Source of the DNA: Zasmidium citrigriseum
Lineage: Eukaryota; Ascomycota; Dothideomycetes; Mycosphaerellales; Mycosphaerellaceae
Direction: 5' to 3'
NCBI GenBank assembly: GCA_002786025.1
Contig: NHNW01000003.1
Coordinates: forward strand, 744,001-808,000
Length of the DNA: 64,000 bases
Below the pieces are notes generated by a model, which was not told the DNA's origin, did not search any database, and worked only from the letters and a program-made list of their open reading frames with translations. Shown here piece after piece: positions 21,306 to 32,481 of this stretch (position 1 is its first letter; each line of letters opens with the position of its first letter). The position numbers and the translations under genes were made by a program.

Positions 21306-22783
21306 ATGAAGCCGCTCCAGGCTTCACGGCCGCATTGTCTCCGTCAAAGAAGCAGAGCCACGATATGGTCTCGCTGTCGTAGGCCTCCTTCTCTAAGGAC
21401 GATGACGGTCCAGTCTTCAACGTGAGAGCTCTGTCTCCAGATAGTCAAGCAGTCAGGGACACGGGAAACCGAGGCACTCGAGATGGTTACACGACATTGA
21501 CATGCCAGGAAGTTGCCATGTCGCTTCACGCGGAATGCAACAAACACTCAGTCTCTTCTGCCTTACATTGCGGACTTACCGACATCCTTCTGAAGAATTC
21601 AACTAGCAAACTCAATGTCAATTCTTCGTGAGACAAGGAAAAGTGCTGCAATGAACTCGAATTAAGATGGAAGTGCGCTGTCGAAATGGTGCTCTACTCC
21701 AAGGTCAGTGGAATCTCTCTACAGCCATTTCAGCGAGCAAAGGTCCATACTCGTTTCGCATGAATCTCAACATTTTCCTGGGGCGTCAATGCAACAAGCA
21801 AAATACGATCAATTTGGACGTGATGCGAAATCAAAACAAGTGTGAAGTCGCGCGGAAAGGGATGCGGACCCAAGCGCGAGGCGCTGGGCAGGCGCCGTCT
21901 AGCCGCACCTTCCGCTGCTCCGAGGAGATTGAGATCCGCGCGCTTGCATGTGACACCAACACTGCCGAGGATTTGCCAACCGCACCCAAGACAGACAACC
22001 ACGACCTTCTGCCTCCAACGACTGCATCGAGAAAACTGAGGCGAGATATGCGGAGCCTCTGATGCCTTACCCTCTACGTGCCACAACAAAGACACCTCTC
22101 TTTCTTGTCGGAGCGATCCGTCCTCGCAGCAGGGGGCCAGGTGTCGATGCATTCATTCGCCTGTCCGCATTTGATTCTAGGCCATCAGAGTACCGCGGAG
22201 GCACGTTCTGGTCATTCTCACCGTTGGTCTTGAGTGTACAGAGTACATGCTCACTGTGAGCATTCCGGACAGCATGTGGACCACTCGGCGACACTCGAGC
22301 AATGTCCGCATTCGAAACGAATGGCATATCCGAGCGCTCCTCTGCAGATGACAGAGACTGGCCTTCGCCCTTGAGTCTTCATGGAATGCCTTATCTCTTC
22401 TGCATTGGGCATGATCGCAGATCCAGAAGAGCACATTCGGTGACAGCTTGCGGAACCTGTCCCCCGATAGGCAGACATGGAACCCCGTTGTCTGCTCGCT
22501 TGCTTTCTCTTCCTCCATCTACTCCATCTCCATTGTCGTTGCTTTGATGCTGCTCTTCTACCGCCGTTTTTGGGAACCTTCACTCAGACTGGGTCGCCGT
22601 CAGGATGCTGAGAGAGCTACGGCCTTTGTGTGCTGCTCTTCCGGCGGCTATGGATCCAGTCTGGATGCGGCTATTCTCACGAGTAGGATATAAGAATGAT
22701 ATTGGGACAGCAATAGCAGCAAGAGGCGCCGTTATCTCAACCGGGTCATTCTCAAAACGCTCACTCACGTACCGATCTGCAAG
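21306..22783. other. Divergent promoter region between GT2 and UDP-sugar dehydrogenase
   Basis: It covers 1.5 kb with no secure gene. A minus-strand frame ending at 22251 contains a short Cys-rich segment (ECGHC...EWSTCCPEC) that may be a small zinc-binding protein, but no start or splice pattern supports it. The length suits a shared regulatory region for the two flanking genes. Confidence 0.4.
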
Positions 22784-24226
22784 ATGATGCCCGTCATGGC
22801 AGCCCCGGTCATGGTGCCCCATGTAGAGACGATGGAAGAGATGGGAGCTCCAAAGATGTTCGGGGAGCGTAGGCGCTCGTCCGCCTTGGACATGAGCTTG
22901 ATGACAGTGCAAGTTCCTCAGCCCTTGAAACTGCAGTATCGATACTAACAAACTACCAGCGATCCTACACTCAAGGAAGGATACGAGGTCGTAGAACAGC
23001 ACGCCGGCGAGATCAACCTCAAAGCCTTCGAAGCCAATCAGGCAATCAAAAGGGTGATCCACACATCCCCATCCGACGAAGATCCCCGCATTTGTATCGT
23101 CGGCGTGGGATACGTGGGAGAGATTCTGCTGAAAGAGTTCGGATCAGTCTTCCCATCCATCGGCTTCGATATCTCCGAGAAAAGACTGGAAGACATCAAG
23201 CCCGACTTTGCGTCCCTCAAGAATGTCCGATTGACCTCATCGCCGTCGATCATGAAGGAGGCTACGCACTTCTGCATCTCGGTGCCAACATTGCTGCGAG
23301 ACGACAAATCTGTCAACACGGACCATCTAGTTCGTGCCATCGCATTGGTGACGGCCAACGCTCGCCCGGGATCGACCATTGTCATTGAATCCAGTGTCTC
23401 TGTTGGCATGACACGAACCCTACTAGGTCCCTTCGCCAACAAGTTCCACTGCGGCATGTCCCCAGAACGTGTCGATCCAGGCCGTACCTTACCTGCAGCC
23501 CACGATATCCCCAAGATCATATCAGCCTTGACGGAGCCGGCCCTTCTCAACATGCACAAAGTCTACTCTCAAGCCTTCAAGACAGTCGTGCCTGTATCCA
23601 AGCCAGAGGTTGCTGAGATGACGAAGCTCTTCGAGAACTGCTACCGCATGATCAACATCGCCTACGTCAACGAGATTGCCGATGCCTGTCTCAAGCAAGC
23701 AATCGACGTCGATGAAGTCGTCTCAGCTGCAGGCACGAAGCCGTTCGGATTTCAATCCTTCCAACCTGGTCTCGGCGTGGGCGGTCATTGCATTCCCATC
23801 AATCCATTCTATCTGATGACGAACAACGAACTGCCTTTGTTACGTAGCGCTACAGAGACAACATGGGCTCGACCACAAGTTGCCGCGCGAGACTTCATCA
23901 CCAACTGCAAAGAGCGGCTCGGAGGTCGTCTACCACGAGTCCTTGTCATCGGAGTGGGGTTCAAGCCTGGTCAGAGAGTCATCGATTGTTCTCCTGGGGT
24001 GGCTTTCGCTCGAGAGCTCCACGATCGTGGCTGTCAAGACTTGATGTTCTACGATCCGCTTGTTGAGCAGAACCAGCTGCCTTGGATCCAAAAGCTCGAT
24101 GAGGACAGCTACAACTCGGAGAATGTCGATCAATCCTTCGATGCAGTGGCTGTTTGTACGAAGCAAGAAAAGGTGGACTGGCTGGTTTTGAAGAACCTGT
24201 TCAATGTTGTTGTCCAGTGGTATTGA
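22784..24226 (+). CDS. UDP-sugar 6-dehydrogenase (UDP-HexNAc type)
   Basis: Two exons (22784-22908, 22960-24226) give 463 residues. They are joined by a rare GC-AG intron (22909-22959) with GCAAGT donor, TACTAAC branch site and CAG acceptor; no GT donor with good consensus keeps the frame. The Rossmann motif ICIVGVGYVGE follows the exon junction region. The catalytic Cys is in GVGGHCIPINPF (about residue 319), and the C-terminal UDP-binding Rossmann domain begins VLVIGVGFKPG. The family oxidises C6 of UDP-glucose, UDP-GlcNAc or UDP-ManNAc with 2 NAD+. The GGHCIPINPFYL form is like WecC/WbpA enzymes acting on N-acetylated sugars. In the usual D-x-R-E-S-P loop the Arg/Glu positions read I-D-C-S-P. 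It is divergent from the GT2 synthase, which suggests supply of an oxidised sugar to the polymer. Confidence 0.88.
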
Positions 24227-24605
24227 TGTTTGAGAGGCGTTGATATGAGATCTGACGCAAGAATAATGACGAACGAAAAGCACAATAGATAATGTGTCCT
24301 CCTCTTTAACGAAATGCGAATTGTTTCTGCTCAAATGGTGCAAGAAGTAATGTATTTCACGATCGAGCCAAGGACCGAATCTCATTCCTCTGCAGATCTA
24401 CTGGAATGCAGTGTGCTTCTGACGCTAGGAGCCTACCTTCCTCATGAATGATTCTACTACTCAAAGACAACTCCATACTATGTCAATGACCGCGAGGTAA
24501 GTGCTCTCGGAACTCAACGCTCCTTCCTTCACAGATTCGGCTTACCGACGCCATCATCGCAGTTGCACATCATCACTGCAACCAAACATCATTTCATACA
24601 TCACC
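24227..24605. other. Intergenic, no gene seen
   Basis: It lies between the dehydrogenase stop and the GH18 start. An ATG at 24480 followed by a GTAAGT motif could be an extra first exon of the GH18 gene, but it adds no signal peptide. Confidence 0.35.
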
Positions 24606-25610
24606 ATGGCCTCACAAACTTTGCCACCGACCTCAACCCCAACTCCAAACTACATCTTCAACGCAACAGCCCAGACAAACATAGCAGCCTACTGGGGAGC
24701 AAGCCCAGCCACGACATCCGACGGCCTCCTCACACTATGCCAAAACCCCAACGTCGACATTCTCATGATTGCTTTCCTAGGAACATATTTCGGACCCAAT
24801 GGATACCCCTCTCTCAAAATCGGCGGTGGATCCTGCACAGCTGCAAGTCCAGCACAACAAGAACTCGCCCCTGGATTGATCGACTGCACAGCCATGGCGC
24901 CAACGATCACAGAATGTCAAAGGATTGGCAAGCCTGTGCTTCTAAGTCTTGGAGGCTCTACAAGTACGGCGAATTTCTCTTCGGCTGCCCAAGCTACGGA
25001 GTTTGCATCGACATTGTGGGCACTTTTCGGTCCCGACACCACGAACTCTACCACATTGCCCATTCGACCTTTTGGAGCCGATGTCGTCCTGGATGGTTTC
25101 GATCTCGACCCTGAGAATGACATGCCAGCCTACTATGATGCTTTCACATCCTCGCTAAGAGCGAAATACGCCACGGATTTGAGCAAACCATACTACATTT
25201 CAGGCTCACCTCATTGTCCGATCCCAGATACTAGCCTTCCACTGGAAGCCATGCTACAGTTCGACTGGGTATGGCCACGATTCTACAACGCACGGAAATG
25301 CAATCTTGATAGCAAAGGCTTCCTTGATTCCGCCTCTACCTGGTCACAACAGCTCTCCACCAACACAACCGCAGGGCCGCGGCTGTATCCTGGGGTCGCC
25401 GTGTCGAATCTTACTGGGAGTGGGAGTGTACTGGGAGCTGATCTACAGAAGTACATTAGCGATGTCAATGTCAGGGAGATGGAGAACTTTGGCGGTTTAA
25501 TGCTTTGGGACGGCAGTCTTGCTTTGGCTGAAGACGAGAATGGGATCAATTTCTTGACGTATGCGAAGCAGGCTGTCTTGGATTTGGTGAGCACTCTTCA
25601 ACTCACATGA
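24606..25610 (+). CDS. GH18 chitinase, class III type
   Basis: An intronless frame of 334 residues from ATG 24606; the frame is open upstream only through a GTG. The TIM-barrel start is NIAAYWGASPATTSDGLL. The strand-3 motif is LLSLGGS. The catalytic strand-4 motif is LDGFDLDPE, with the acid Glu in place (D-x-x-D-x-D-x-E). Conserved WPRFYN and a C-terminal GGLMLWDGS follow. Class III chitinases normally have a signal peptide; none is seen, so it is either cytosolic, non-classically secreted, or missing a first exon. The neighbours (GT2 synthase, UDP-sugar dehydrogenase) suggest remodelling of the same polymer. Confidence 0.9.
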   Translation: MASQTLPPTSTPTPNYIFNATAQTNIAAYWGASPATTSDGLLTLCQNPNVDILMIAFLGTYFGPNGYPSLKIGGGSCTAASPAQQELAPGLIDCTAMAPTITECQRIGKPVLLSLGGSTSTANFSSAAQATEFASTLWALFGPDTTNSTTLPIRPFGADVVLDGFDLDPENDMPAYYDAFTSSLRAKYATDLSKPYYISGSPHCPIPDTSLPLEAMLQFDWVWPRFYNARKCNLDSKGFLDSASTWSQQLSTNTTAGPRLYPGVAVSNLTGSGSVLGADLQKYISDVNVREMENFGGLMLWDGSLALAEDENGINFLTYAKQAVLDLVSTLQLT

Positions 25611-25818
25611 AGCTTTCGATAGTAACGGATCACCATAGCAACGAAAGAATGGCAGCCACCGATGCCGAATGACCCTGCTCGGTAAAGCAGCTCTTGTGTG
25701 CATTCTGATGAGTGCGTTCTTTATATGATGTGCTGAATTCCCTAATGACCGAGATGAGGTTCACATTTTCATTCATCTGTGCTGAGATTTCGCACTGATT
25801 GATATCGAAGTCTCCCAG

Positions 25819-26860
25819 CTAACTCGGCTGCAACCCCCTCCACCCAACAACATGATTCTGATGCCACCGATACTCACCCCCCGCCTCCCTCACAAGCCTC
25901 TCCACAGCCCGCACCCCCGTCTCCGGCTTCCTCCCCAGCAAAACCTCAAGCGCAGGATCCACAACCTCAGCATCACCCGCACAAACACCCTCAAAAAACA
26001 CCAACCTCGCCTCAAACCAAGCCCTCCCTTTCCCCCCAAGATCCCCATCTGCACTCCTCTTAATCCAAGCTTCCGGCTCCAGATACTCAACCTTGAGCTT
26101 GGGTTTGTCAGGTCGAGCCTTATCGATCGCCCCCACAAGATCGACCATCGAATTCGTCTCCTGCGCGGTGAGAAGGATTATCCTCCTCTCCGTCTTCGGC
26201 TGAATCCCCTGCAACCCCTTCACCAGTAAACTCGCAATCCCCTCCCCAAGTTCACTCCTCGTCGTAAACGCCACCCTTCCCCCCTCCCCCCTCGGAAACA
26301 GCACCTCTCGACTCTCAGGATACCAATTCAAAAACAACGGAAACGCATCCGAGTAAACCCCCGCCCTCAAACTCACAAACTCCATCCCACTCTCCACAAG
26401 TAATCTCTCAGTTTCATAATGCGCTTGCTGGAAGCCGATTTTCGAAGTGGAAGTCCAGCCGCCGAAAGCCAGGGAGACGTACCAAATCTTTTTCACGCCG
26501 GCTGCACGGGCGGCGGCGATGACATTGGCGTGTTCGGTGTTGCGGATGGCGCTGTCGCGTTCGGAGGAGGACATGAAGAGGAGGTTGGAGATATTGTGGA
26601 AGGCGGTGTGCAGGGTGGAGGGGTTTTTGTAGTCGGCGAGGCGGAATTGGAGGCCCTGGGATTCGTACTGCGAAGGGGTGTTAGATGGATGTTTGGGAGA
26701 GGGGTGGTGGCTGACGAACCTTGGAGCGATTGTCCTCAGATCGCGAAGTTGCGATGATGGAAGCTGGATCGATCTTGTGGACTTTGAGCATGTCTTCGAG
26801 GATCTTTGCTCCGAGTCCGCCGGTGACTCCTGTCAGGAGGAAGGGAGTTGGAGTCGTCAT
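25819..26860 (-). CDS. NmrA-like NAD(P)-binding protein
   Basis: Exons 26860-26720 and 26667-25819 join across a 52-nt intron (26668-26719) to give 329 residues. The N-terminus FLLTGVTGGLGAKILEDML carries the G-x-x-G-x-x-G nucleotide-binding motif of atypical SDRs. A further ATG at 27016 is in frame but adds 52 residues without homology character, so 26860 is chosen. MSSSERDS, GVKKIWYVS and a YETERLLVESG helix match NmrA/azoreductase-like proteins. No YxxxK dyad of classical SDRs is evident, so redox sensing or quinone/isoflavone reductase-like activity are both possible. It is probably cytosolic. Confidence 0.85.
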
Positions 26861-27432
26861 GGTAGAGTCTGAGGCGATGTTATTTGGATGTTGCTCGGTA
26901 AGCTCGTCGTTGAATGGCTGCTGGATGTTCTCTTTCGTCGATTTTGACGCTTGTTCGATATTCTTATATTCTATAACCATCCCAAGTAGCCATTGGCATT
27001 GATAATTCTTGATCATGTGAAACCTGGCGCTAGATCGAAACAGGAAAAAGGTACTTCCTTCCAGATGGAGGAAAGCGCGATCTGGATTATGAAATCAATT
27101 GAAGGGACGTACCTTACTAGGGCCTCATCATGAGATGGAGCATGCCACTGATGCCGTAAAAGCTGCTTCTTTGGGAGAAAGATGGATCAACGGCGTTTCT
27201 AAGCCGCAGAGAGACAACGTCCCCACTTGATCTCCCACGGCCAGCGACTCTCGCACAACCTGGGCAAGCACCAATGAGCGAGAAGTTTGAACTACTGGGA
27301 ACTTGATGTGAACAGTGAAGCTCGATGGTATCTCGATTGCCTCTAGTTACCATGTACTTGGTACTATGAACGCCGCGCAGCTGAACCGTAGCCGCATTCC
27401 TCGCTCCCAAACCCATTTGACAAAAAGCATGC
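26861..27432. other. Intergenic
   Basis: It contains the promoter of the NmrA-like gene and the 3' flank of the ribosomal protein L4 gene. No further gene was seen. Confidence 0.5.
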
Positions 27433-28666
27433 TTAGTTCTCGTGAAGGGTAGCCTCGAAGGAAGCCTCCTTGGCGATTGGCTTCTCGGTCGACTTGACGT
27501 GGCCAAGACCCTCCGATGCATATGCCTTGGCGTATGGGTTGAGGCGGAGCAGAACCTGCTTGTTGTGGAGTGGGTTCTTCTTCTGCACGACAGTGCGCTT
27601 GGTGATGGCACCACCCTTGACTGGGCGCAGGACGGACTGCACTTCGGAGCTGTTGATGAGCTTGGCAATGTCTGGCTGGGCGACGACGTTGGACGGGAGG
27701 AGGAAGTCCTTCTTGAGCTCGGATGGCTCGGTGGTGCTGCCGTAGACGGTGTCGAGGGCGGCGAATGCGGAGGAGGTCCAGACGATGAAGCGGCCGAGGT
27801 GGCCACCTGGGGCGAGCTGGAGGAGGTTCAGGGCGTAGACTGGGCAAGTCTCGACACCTGGGATGTTGCGGAAGGCACGGACGAGGTCCTTGCCGTCCTT
27901 CTCGGGCTCGTAGATGACAAGAGGACCGCGGCGCTGCTGGTGGCGGCGGTTCCTCAGCTTGCCCTTACCGGCGCGGAGCTTGCGGGAGTTCTTGACCTTC
28001 TCGAGCTCTGGGCCAGCACCGACAGCGTTGAGGAAAGCGACAGCGGCGGAGGTCTTCTTGATAGCGCCGTCGGCGAAGGCGGCCGAGGAGACGACGAGTG
28101 GGACCTCTGGGACGGACGAGATGTGGTGGCCGCGGGCGAGGAGGAGGGCGGCGCTGGAAGAAGCAGCGATGGCAGAGGCAGTAGCGAAGCGCTTCTGGCC
28201 AAGGTTGATCTTCTGGTGCCACTTGCGCCAGACCTTGGTGGGAGCGAACATGCGACCAGAGCGACACTGGTTACCGAACGCGGCCTGACCGGCACGGTGA
28301 GTACCACCGCCAGAGACACGAGGGATACGGGCGACAGCGCGTCCTGTGTGGGTGTAAGTATGGTGTTTCTGCAATATCCATCTCTTGTCTTTTTCACGTA
28401 CCAGTTCCCCAAGACTCGGCAGAGGTCTGGTGGCCGGCCTTCTCGCTCACGGCGTATGGCTGGCGCTTGTTCTTGGCCATGCCGGTGTGGACGCTCCTGA
28501 TGGTTTGTTAGCCATTGCGCTGCCTATTGCTCGTGCAATGCGATGGGAGAGCGTACTGGACAATGTCCGGGCGGATTGGAGCCTTGAAGACATTGGGGAG
28601 CGGGTGGGTGTCCTTGGAGGCAGCCCCATCGGCGCCGTGGATCGTAACGGTCGGTCGGCTGGCCAT
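27433..28666 (-). CDS. RPL4: 60S ribosomal protein L4 (uL4)
   Basis: Exons 28666-28557, 28496-28402 and 28343-27433 give 371 residues, the usual fungal length. Introns are 28497-28556 and 28344-28401. The joins produce [15 protein letters not shown] and [29 protein letters not shown], diagnostic for eukaryotic uL4. Further support comes from [17 protein letters not shown], the basic [12 protein letters not shown] stretch, and NPYAKAYA near the C-terminus. It is a structural protein of the large ribosomal subunit, lining the peptide exit tunnel. Codon use is biased to C-ending codons, as expected for a highly expressed gene; this makes the opposite strand open for long stretches (shadow frames). 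Confidence 0.96.
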
Positions 28667-29985
28667 TGCGTCGTCGTGTCGTGTCGTGGATGAAGGTGTT
28701 GTCGGCGGCGCTGCAACGAACTTGTCGAGCAGTCTTTCGAAGTTCGTTCTTTCCCAAGCAAAGTTGTGTGTGCGCGGTGCGGGCCGCAGATGCCGCGAGA
28801 TCTTGGCGCTATGATCCCTGCACTTGAGCACGACCTCACCTCTCTCGCCCCTCGCAATCCCCGCCTTTCTCTCGAAGGGCTAAGCCGATGAGTAGGCCAT
28901 TCAGAGGTTGTATTTCGCTTTTCCTCCGTGAGACACAGGTTCACGCTCGTTCGGGATGATTTCGATTGGATGCTCGAGACGACAGCTACGATGGGCTCTC
29001 GGGCAGCCCTGCGAGTCGATCCCCGTGTTTGTCGCTGAGAATAAACAGTCGAAGAAGACCCTCGAGTGCCTAGACTGCTCTATTTTTCTGGAGAGAGCTG
29101 CTCTTCAGGTTTCACGAGAAAAGAGAGAGAGTAGTCGAATCGTCTAGAAAGCCAGGAGCACTACATTGATGATCACACAACCAACGTTGCTCTCTCCAAG
29201 CCAATGCCTGTGTCTAGGCTCTTCGATAGCCTGCTGGACTGTCTGGTCGTTGTCGACAAGCTCGGGGATCGATGGTCGCATCTTCCAGTTTGACCAAAAC
29301 ATCGATTTCTACACTGTTCCGCTCAAGCTGGAACATTCGCTCTCTCGAAAAAAGCGATCGACACCAAGCTCTCAAAGGGCGTGTCGCACCCTTAACCCTT
29401 TGCCAGAATGCTAGAGACCGCTGCGATTGTCTGTCAATTCGAGTGATCAAGGGTGGGCAGTGCTCAGGTTTGGCGTTTGCTGTACAATTGATCAGTCACT
29501 ATGTTAATACTACATGACTTTGTGCTTTGTGCATCTATCTCACAAGCCCGCCCTGGCTTCACTGCGATCGAAACATTTCTGGGGTATCCAAAATCGACAT
29601 CTAGCCTCCACGCCTGACACCATATTGACATGACCACTCAACCCCAACAACTTGAGCATACTGTCACGATCTCTTGCTGACGCTCGAGAGCATGGCTCTG
29701 AGCCAAAACAACGGAGATCGTGATACCATGAAGGGGACCACTCAACTCAGGCCTCTTGGGTGCGGTTCCGCGAATTGCTAGGCATGTGAGCCAATACGGG
29801 CGTTGACTCGAGTCGCATGAGCACGAGTAGCAGTTTTCCGACATGTCCATTCAAGCCCCAACACGCAGCTGCAGGGAAATCGGAGTACCCCGAGCTCGTG
29901 AAAACCACGGGCTTGTGAACGACCCTCCAGTGCCTGGTATATTTTGCCGCCAATCGTCTCGGGACTCCGCGATGGAGACCAGTTT
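28667..29985. other. Intergenic with possible decayed MITE fragments
   Basis: It holds the promoter of the L4 gene and the 3' flank of the type II membrane protein. Two stretches, about 29175-29300 and 29318-29420, resemble the 154-bp element at 33698 and 41051 but are heavily decayed. Confidence 0.4.
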
Positions 29986-31434
29986 TCATGAGTCGCAAAG
30001 GGCCAGGTCCTGCATCAAGTCTTCAGCCGTGACATCAATGCCTCCAGCTCTGCGATCTTCCATCCCAAAGGTGATTATGACCTCGTCATCAAGGTATCCG
30101 TGCTCGGCAAGCCCTTGCTCCTTCCAATTCATTGCAGTGGTAAAGACCATCTCACTCTGAGCTTGCGGCTTGCCGATATCTCCTGGGCGTTCAGTCCAGT
30201 GGCCCATTGGTTTTCCGCGACCATTGTACCAGAAAGGCTTCGACGATATCCCGTATACTTCGAATGGTGGAGTCCGCCGGAATAGCATTATAAACGGCGA
30301 ATACACACCGTGCCAGTAGAATGTCTTCTTCTGGATCATGATCATGTTGAAGGTATTGTCGTCAGTCTTCTCGCAATCCGGATCCGCTCTTTTACAGAGC
30401 GTTATGGCCAGCGAGTTGGTTGATTGGTGAAGCCATTCAATTCCGTTATCTCTAAGCTTGGGCAAGAGGTCTCGCATGCACTTCGCATCTTTCTCTCCGG
30501 CCAAAGGTGCCAAGTCCTTCCCGACGGTGCCATCCGCGTTCAATCTCGCAAACATCCGCTTCGGAACAATATCGTTGTGGATGTACATGTTGTTTTCAGT
30601 GTCCCAAAATAGGAACCAGTTCTTCTCTTGTCGGCCATATTGTCCACCTGGTCGTTCTAATTGGGTCGGCCAGAAGAACGGCTGCTTGCGATTTGTGACG
30701 GGCTCCGGACTCCAGTCAAACACTCGTCGGAAATCGTGCAGCCACTGTCCGAGGCATACATCCTTGTGTTGGGACACATACATGATGTATGGCTTGGTTG
30801 GGCCGTGGAACACTCTTGCATCGTGAGGTCCCATCCAGCGGTTAATATAGTCGTAGTCGCCAAGACACTTGTCGCTGACCGTCGAGGCGATTGGCAAGAT
30901 CATCGGCGATTGAGTGCATGTAAAATTGTCGTTCTTGAACTGGACTTCGCATACCAACTCCACATTCCAGATATCGCTAGGATCGGTTGCCTTATTCCGT
31001 TGCGCAATGGCTATCCATGTATCTTCCTTCTGGGGATGTGGAATCATACTAGGATTGTATGCTCCTTGGTCCAGAAAGTCAATCCTGAACCACTTCCCGT
31101 CGCTCGTCATCTTGGACCGCAGGACATTGTGCTCGATCTTCATGTTCTCGTTCGAAGCCTCCAGCTGTTCGGGCGTGAGGTTATCCGCCCAGTCATGGTG
31201 CTCTGGCTTCTCTCCATTGCTGCCCTCTCCCTCTTGATCAAGATCGAATTCTGAGACACCCGGGACGAATCCATGATCGTGGTCGCTCGTGCTCTGGCTG
31301 GGAAGATGCTTGAGGCGATCGGGCAGGCGTTCAAGGATCGGATCTCGCCAGGCGTAGGTCAGGGCGACGAGGATGGAGATGAAGAGCAGCGACGCCGCGA
31401 CGACGATGACGCCCTTCCGGCTCGTGGGCGGCAT
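29986..31434 (-). CDS. Type II membrane protein, candidate glycosyltransferase/propeller
   Basis: A single open frame of 482 residues from ATG 31434; the frame upstream is open only via GTG. There is one N-terminal membrane helix (KGVIVVAASLLFISILVALTYAW), then a Pro/Asp/Glu-rich stem, then a lumenal or extracellular domain of about 400 residues with several cysteines. Motifs include AYNPSMIPHP, MGPHDARVFHG, MYVSQHKD and, near the end, LDDEVIITFGMEDRRAGG. The N-P-S, D-A-R and D-D-x(6)-G patterns recall five-bladed propeller enzymes and fungal beta-mannosyltransferase-like proteins, but I cannot fix the family. A Golgi glycosylation role is inference from the type II topology. Confidence 0.72.
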   Translation of the reverse strand: MPPTSRKGVIVVAASLLFISILVALTYAWRDPILERLPDRLKHLPSQSTSDHDHGFVPGVSEFDLDQEGEGSNGEKPEHHDWADNLTPEQLEASNENMKIEHNVLRSKMTSDGKWFRIDFLDQGAYNPSMIPHPQKEDTWIAIAQRNKATDPSDIWNVELVCEVQFKNDNFTCTQSPMILPIASTVSDKCLGDYDYINRWMGPHDARVFHGPTKPYIMYVSQHKDVCLGQWLHDFRRVFDWSPEPVTNRKQPFFWPTQLERPGGQYGRQEKNWFLFWDTENNMYIHNDIVPKRMFARLNADGTVGKDLAPLAGEKDAKCMRDLLPKLRDNGIEWLHQSTNSLAITLCKRADPDCEKTDDNTFNMIMIQKKTFYWHGVYSPFIMLFRRTPPFEVYGISSKPFWYNGRGKPMGHWTERPGDIGKPQAQSEMVFTTAMNWKEQGLAEHGYLDDEVIITFGMEDRRAGGIDVTAEDLMQDLALCDS

Positions 31435-32481
31435 CTTCAACTCGACGTGAGCGGGAGCCCGAAGCTGAGCCGCGTTGCACACGCAGGGATCATCCAAACG
31501 TGGAGTTACATGGAGGATTCGGAGCTCGGCAAGGCGGGGGAACGTTTTGCCGATGCAGAGACCTAGGGCTGCGCCTTCTCTCCTGAACACTCACCCCTTC
31601 ATGCCAACACGTCGACGAGCAACGTATTTGATCGATCGGCATTTCATCACGATGCAGAGAATCGCCATCAAGGATCCTTGGCAGATACCGCATGGAGGGA
31701 ACCAGAGGACAGCACGCGACCAATATAGCCTGCGAGGATGACGACCTTATCTTCCTTGCCGGAACAAGACCCACACCCTCCCAAGAGTGATCTACGAAGC
31801 CTCCACAGAGCCTTGGAAAGAAATACGCATGGCTCACCAAGTATGATCGTCAAAGAGACCGAACAGATGCTGCGGATCCTTCAGGCATCAAACATGGCGG
31901 TACATCACGACAGGTTGGAACTTCAAATGGCCACTCATTTTACTTCCCTTCACGATTCATTGACCTACCATGTAGAACTTTCTATTGACCGTTCTGGCCA
32001 CCAGCGTTCCTGCTGTACAAACATGGGAGCAGTACATTTTCCATGAGAAGCGTCAAGACAGTGGAAGATTTTGATTCCATAAAAGTGGCAGGGTGCATCC
32101 AAGTGCGATTGTACGTTCCCGCATAGCGTTGACACAGAGCAATCTGGACTGGCCGACTTATCAATTCACAGCACAAACAGCTCTCACCCGTCCTCAGCTT
32201 CGTACGGGCACTACTGAACTGCAGAGCAAGTCAAGAACGAGTTTGCTCCATCCCAGAGCGCCATCAACTCTTTGGTAGACTGGCTTGCGAGATCAAACAT
32301 TGACAGCGGTACTCAGCCACGACAGGCTCTGGGTCTCGTTCAAGGCGTCTGCATTGAAAGTTGAGGACCTTTTCCAGACTGAGTTACATACGTATTAGGA
32401 ACCACTCACCTGGTCCGTCATCGGCCGCGTCAATGGAAGATCATATGGCCTCTTTGGCGTTTCCAATCCTGAGAAGAATAT

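Noticed and set aside
22251..22583. Minus-strand frame with ECGHC...CCPEC
   Set aside because: It looks like a small zinc-binding peptide but begins with GTG, lacks splice support and sits in a promoter region.
27442..28500. 352-codon frame on the plus strand
   Set aside because: It is the antisense shadow of the ribosomal protein L4 exons, caused by strong codon bias; the minus strand has full uL4 homology.
30661..31254. 197-codon plus-strand frame
   Set aside because: Antisense of the type II membrane protein gene.
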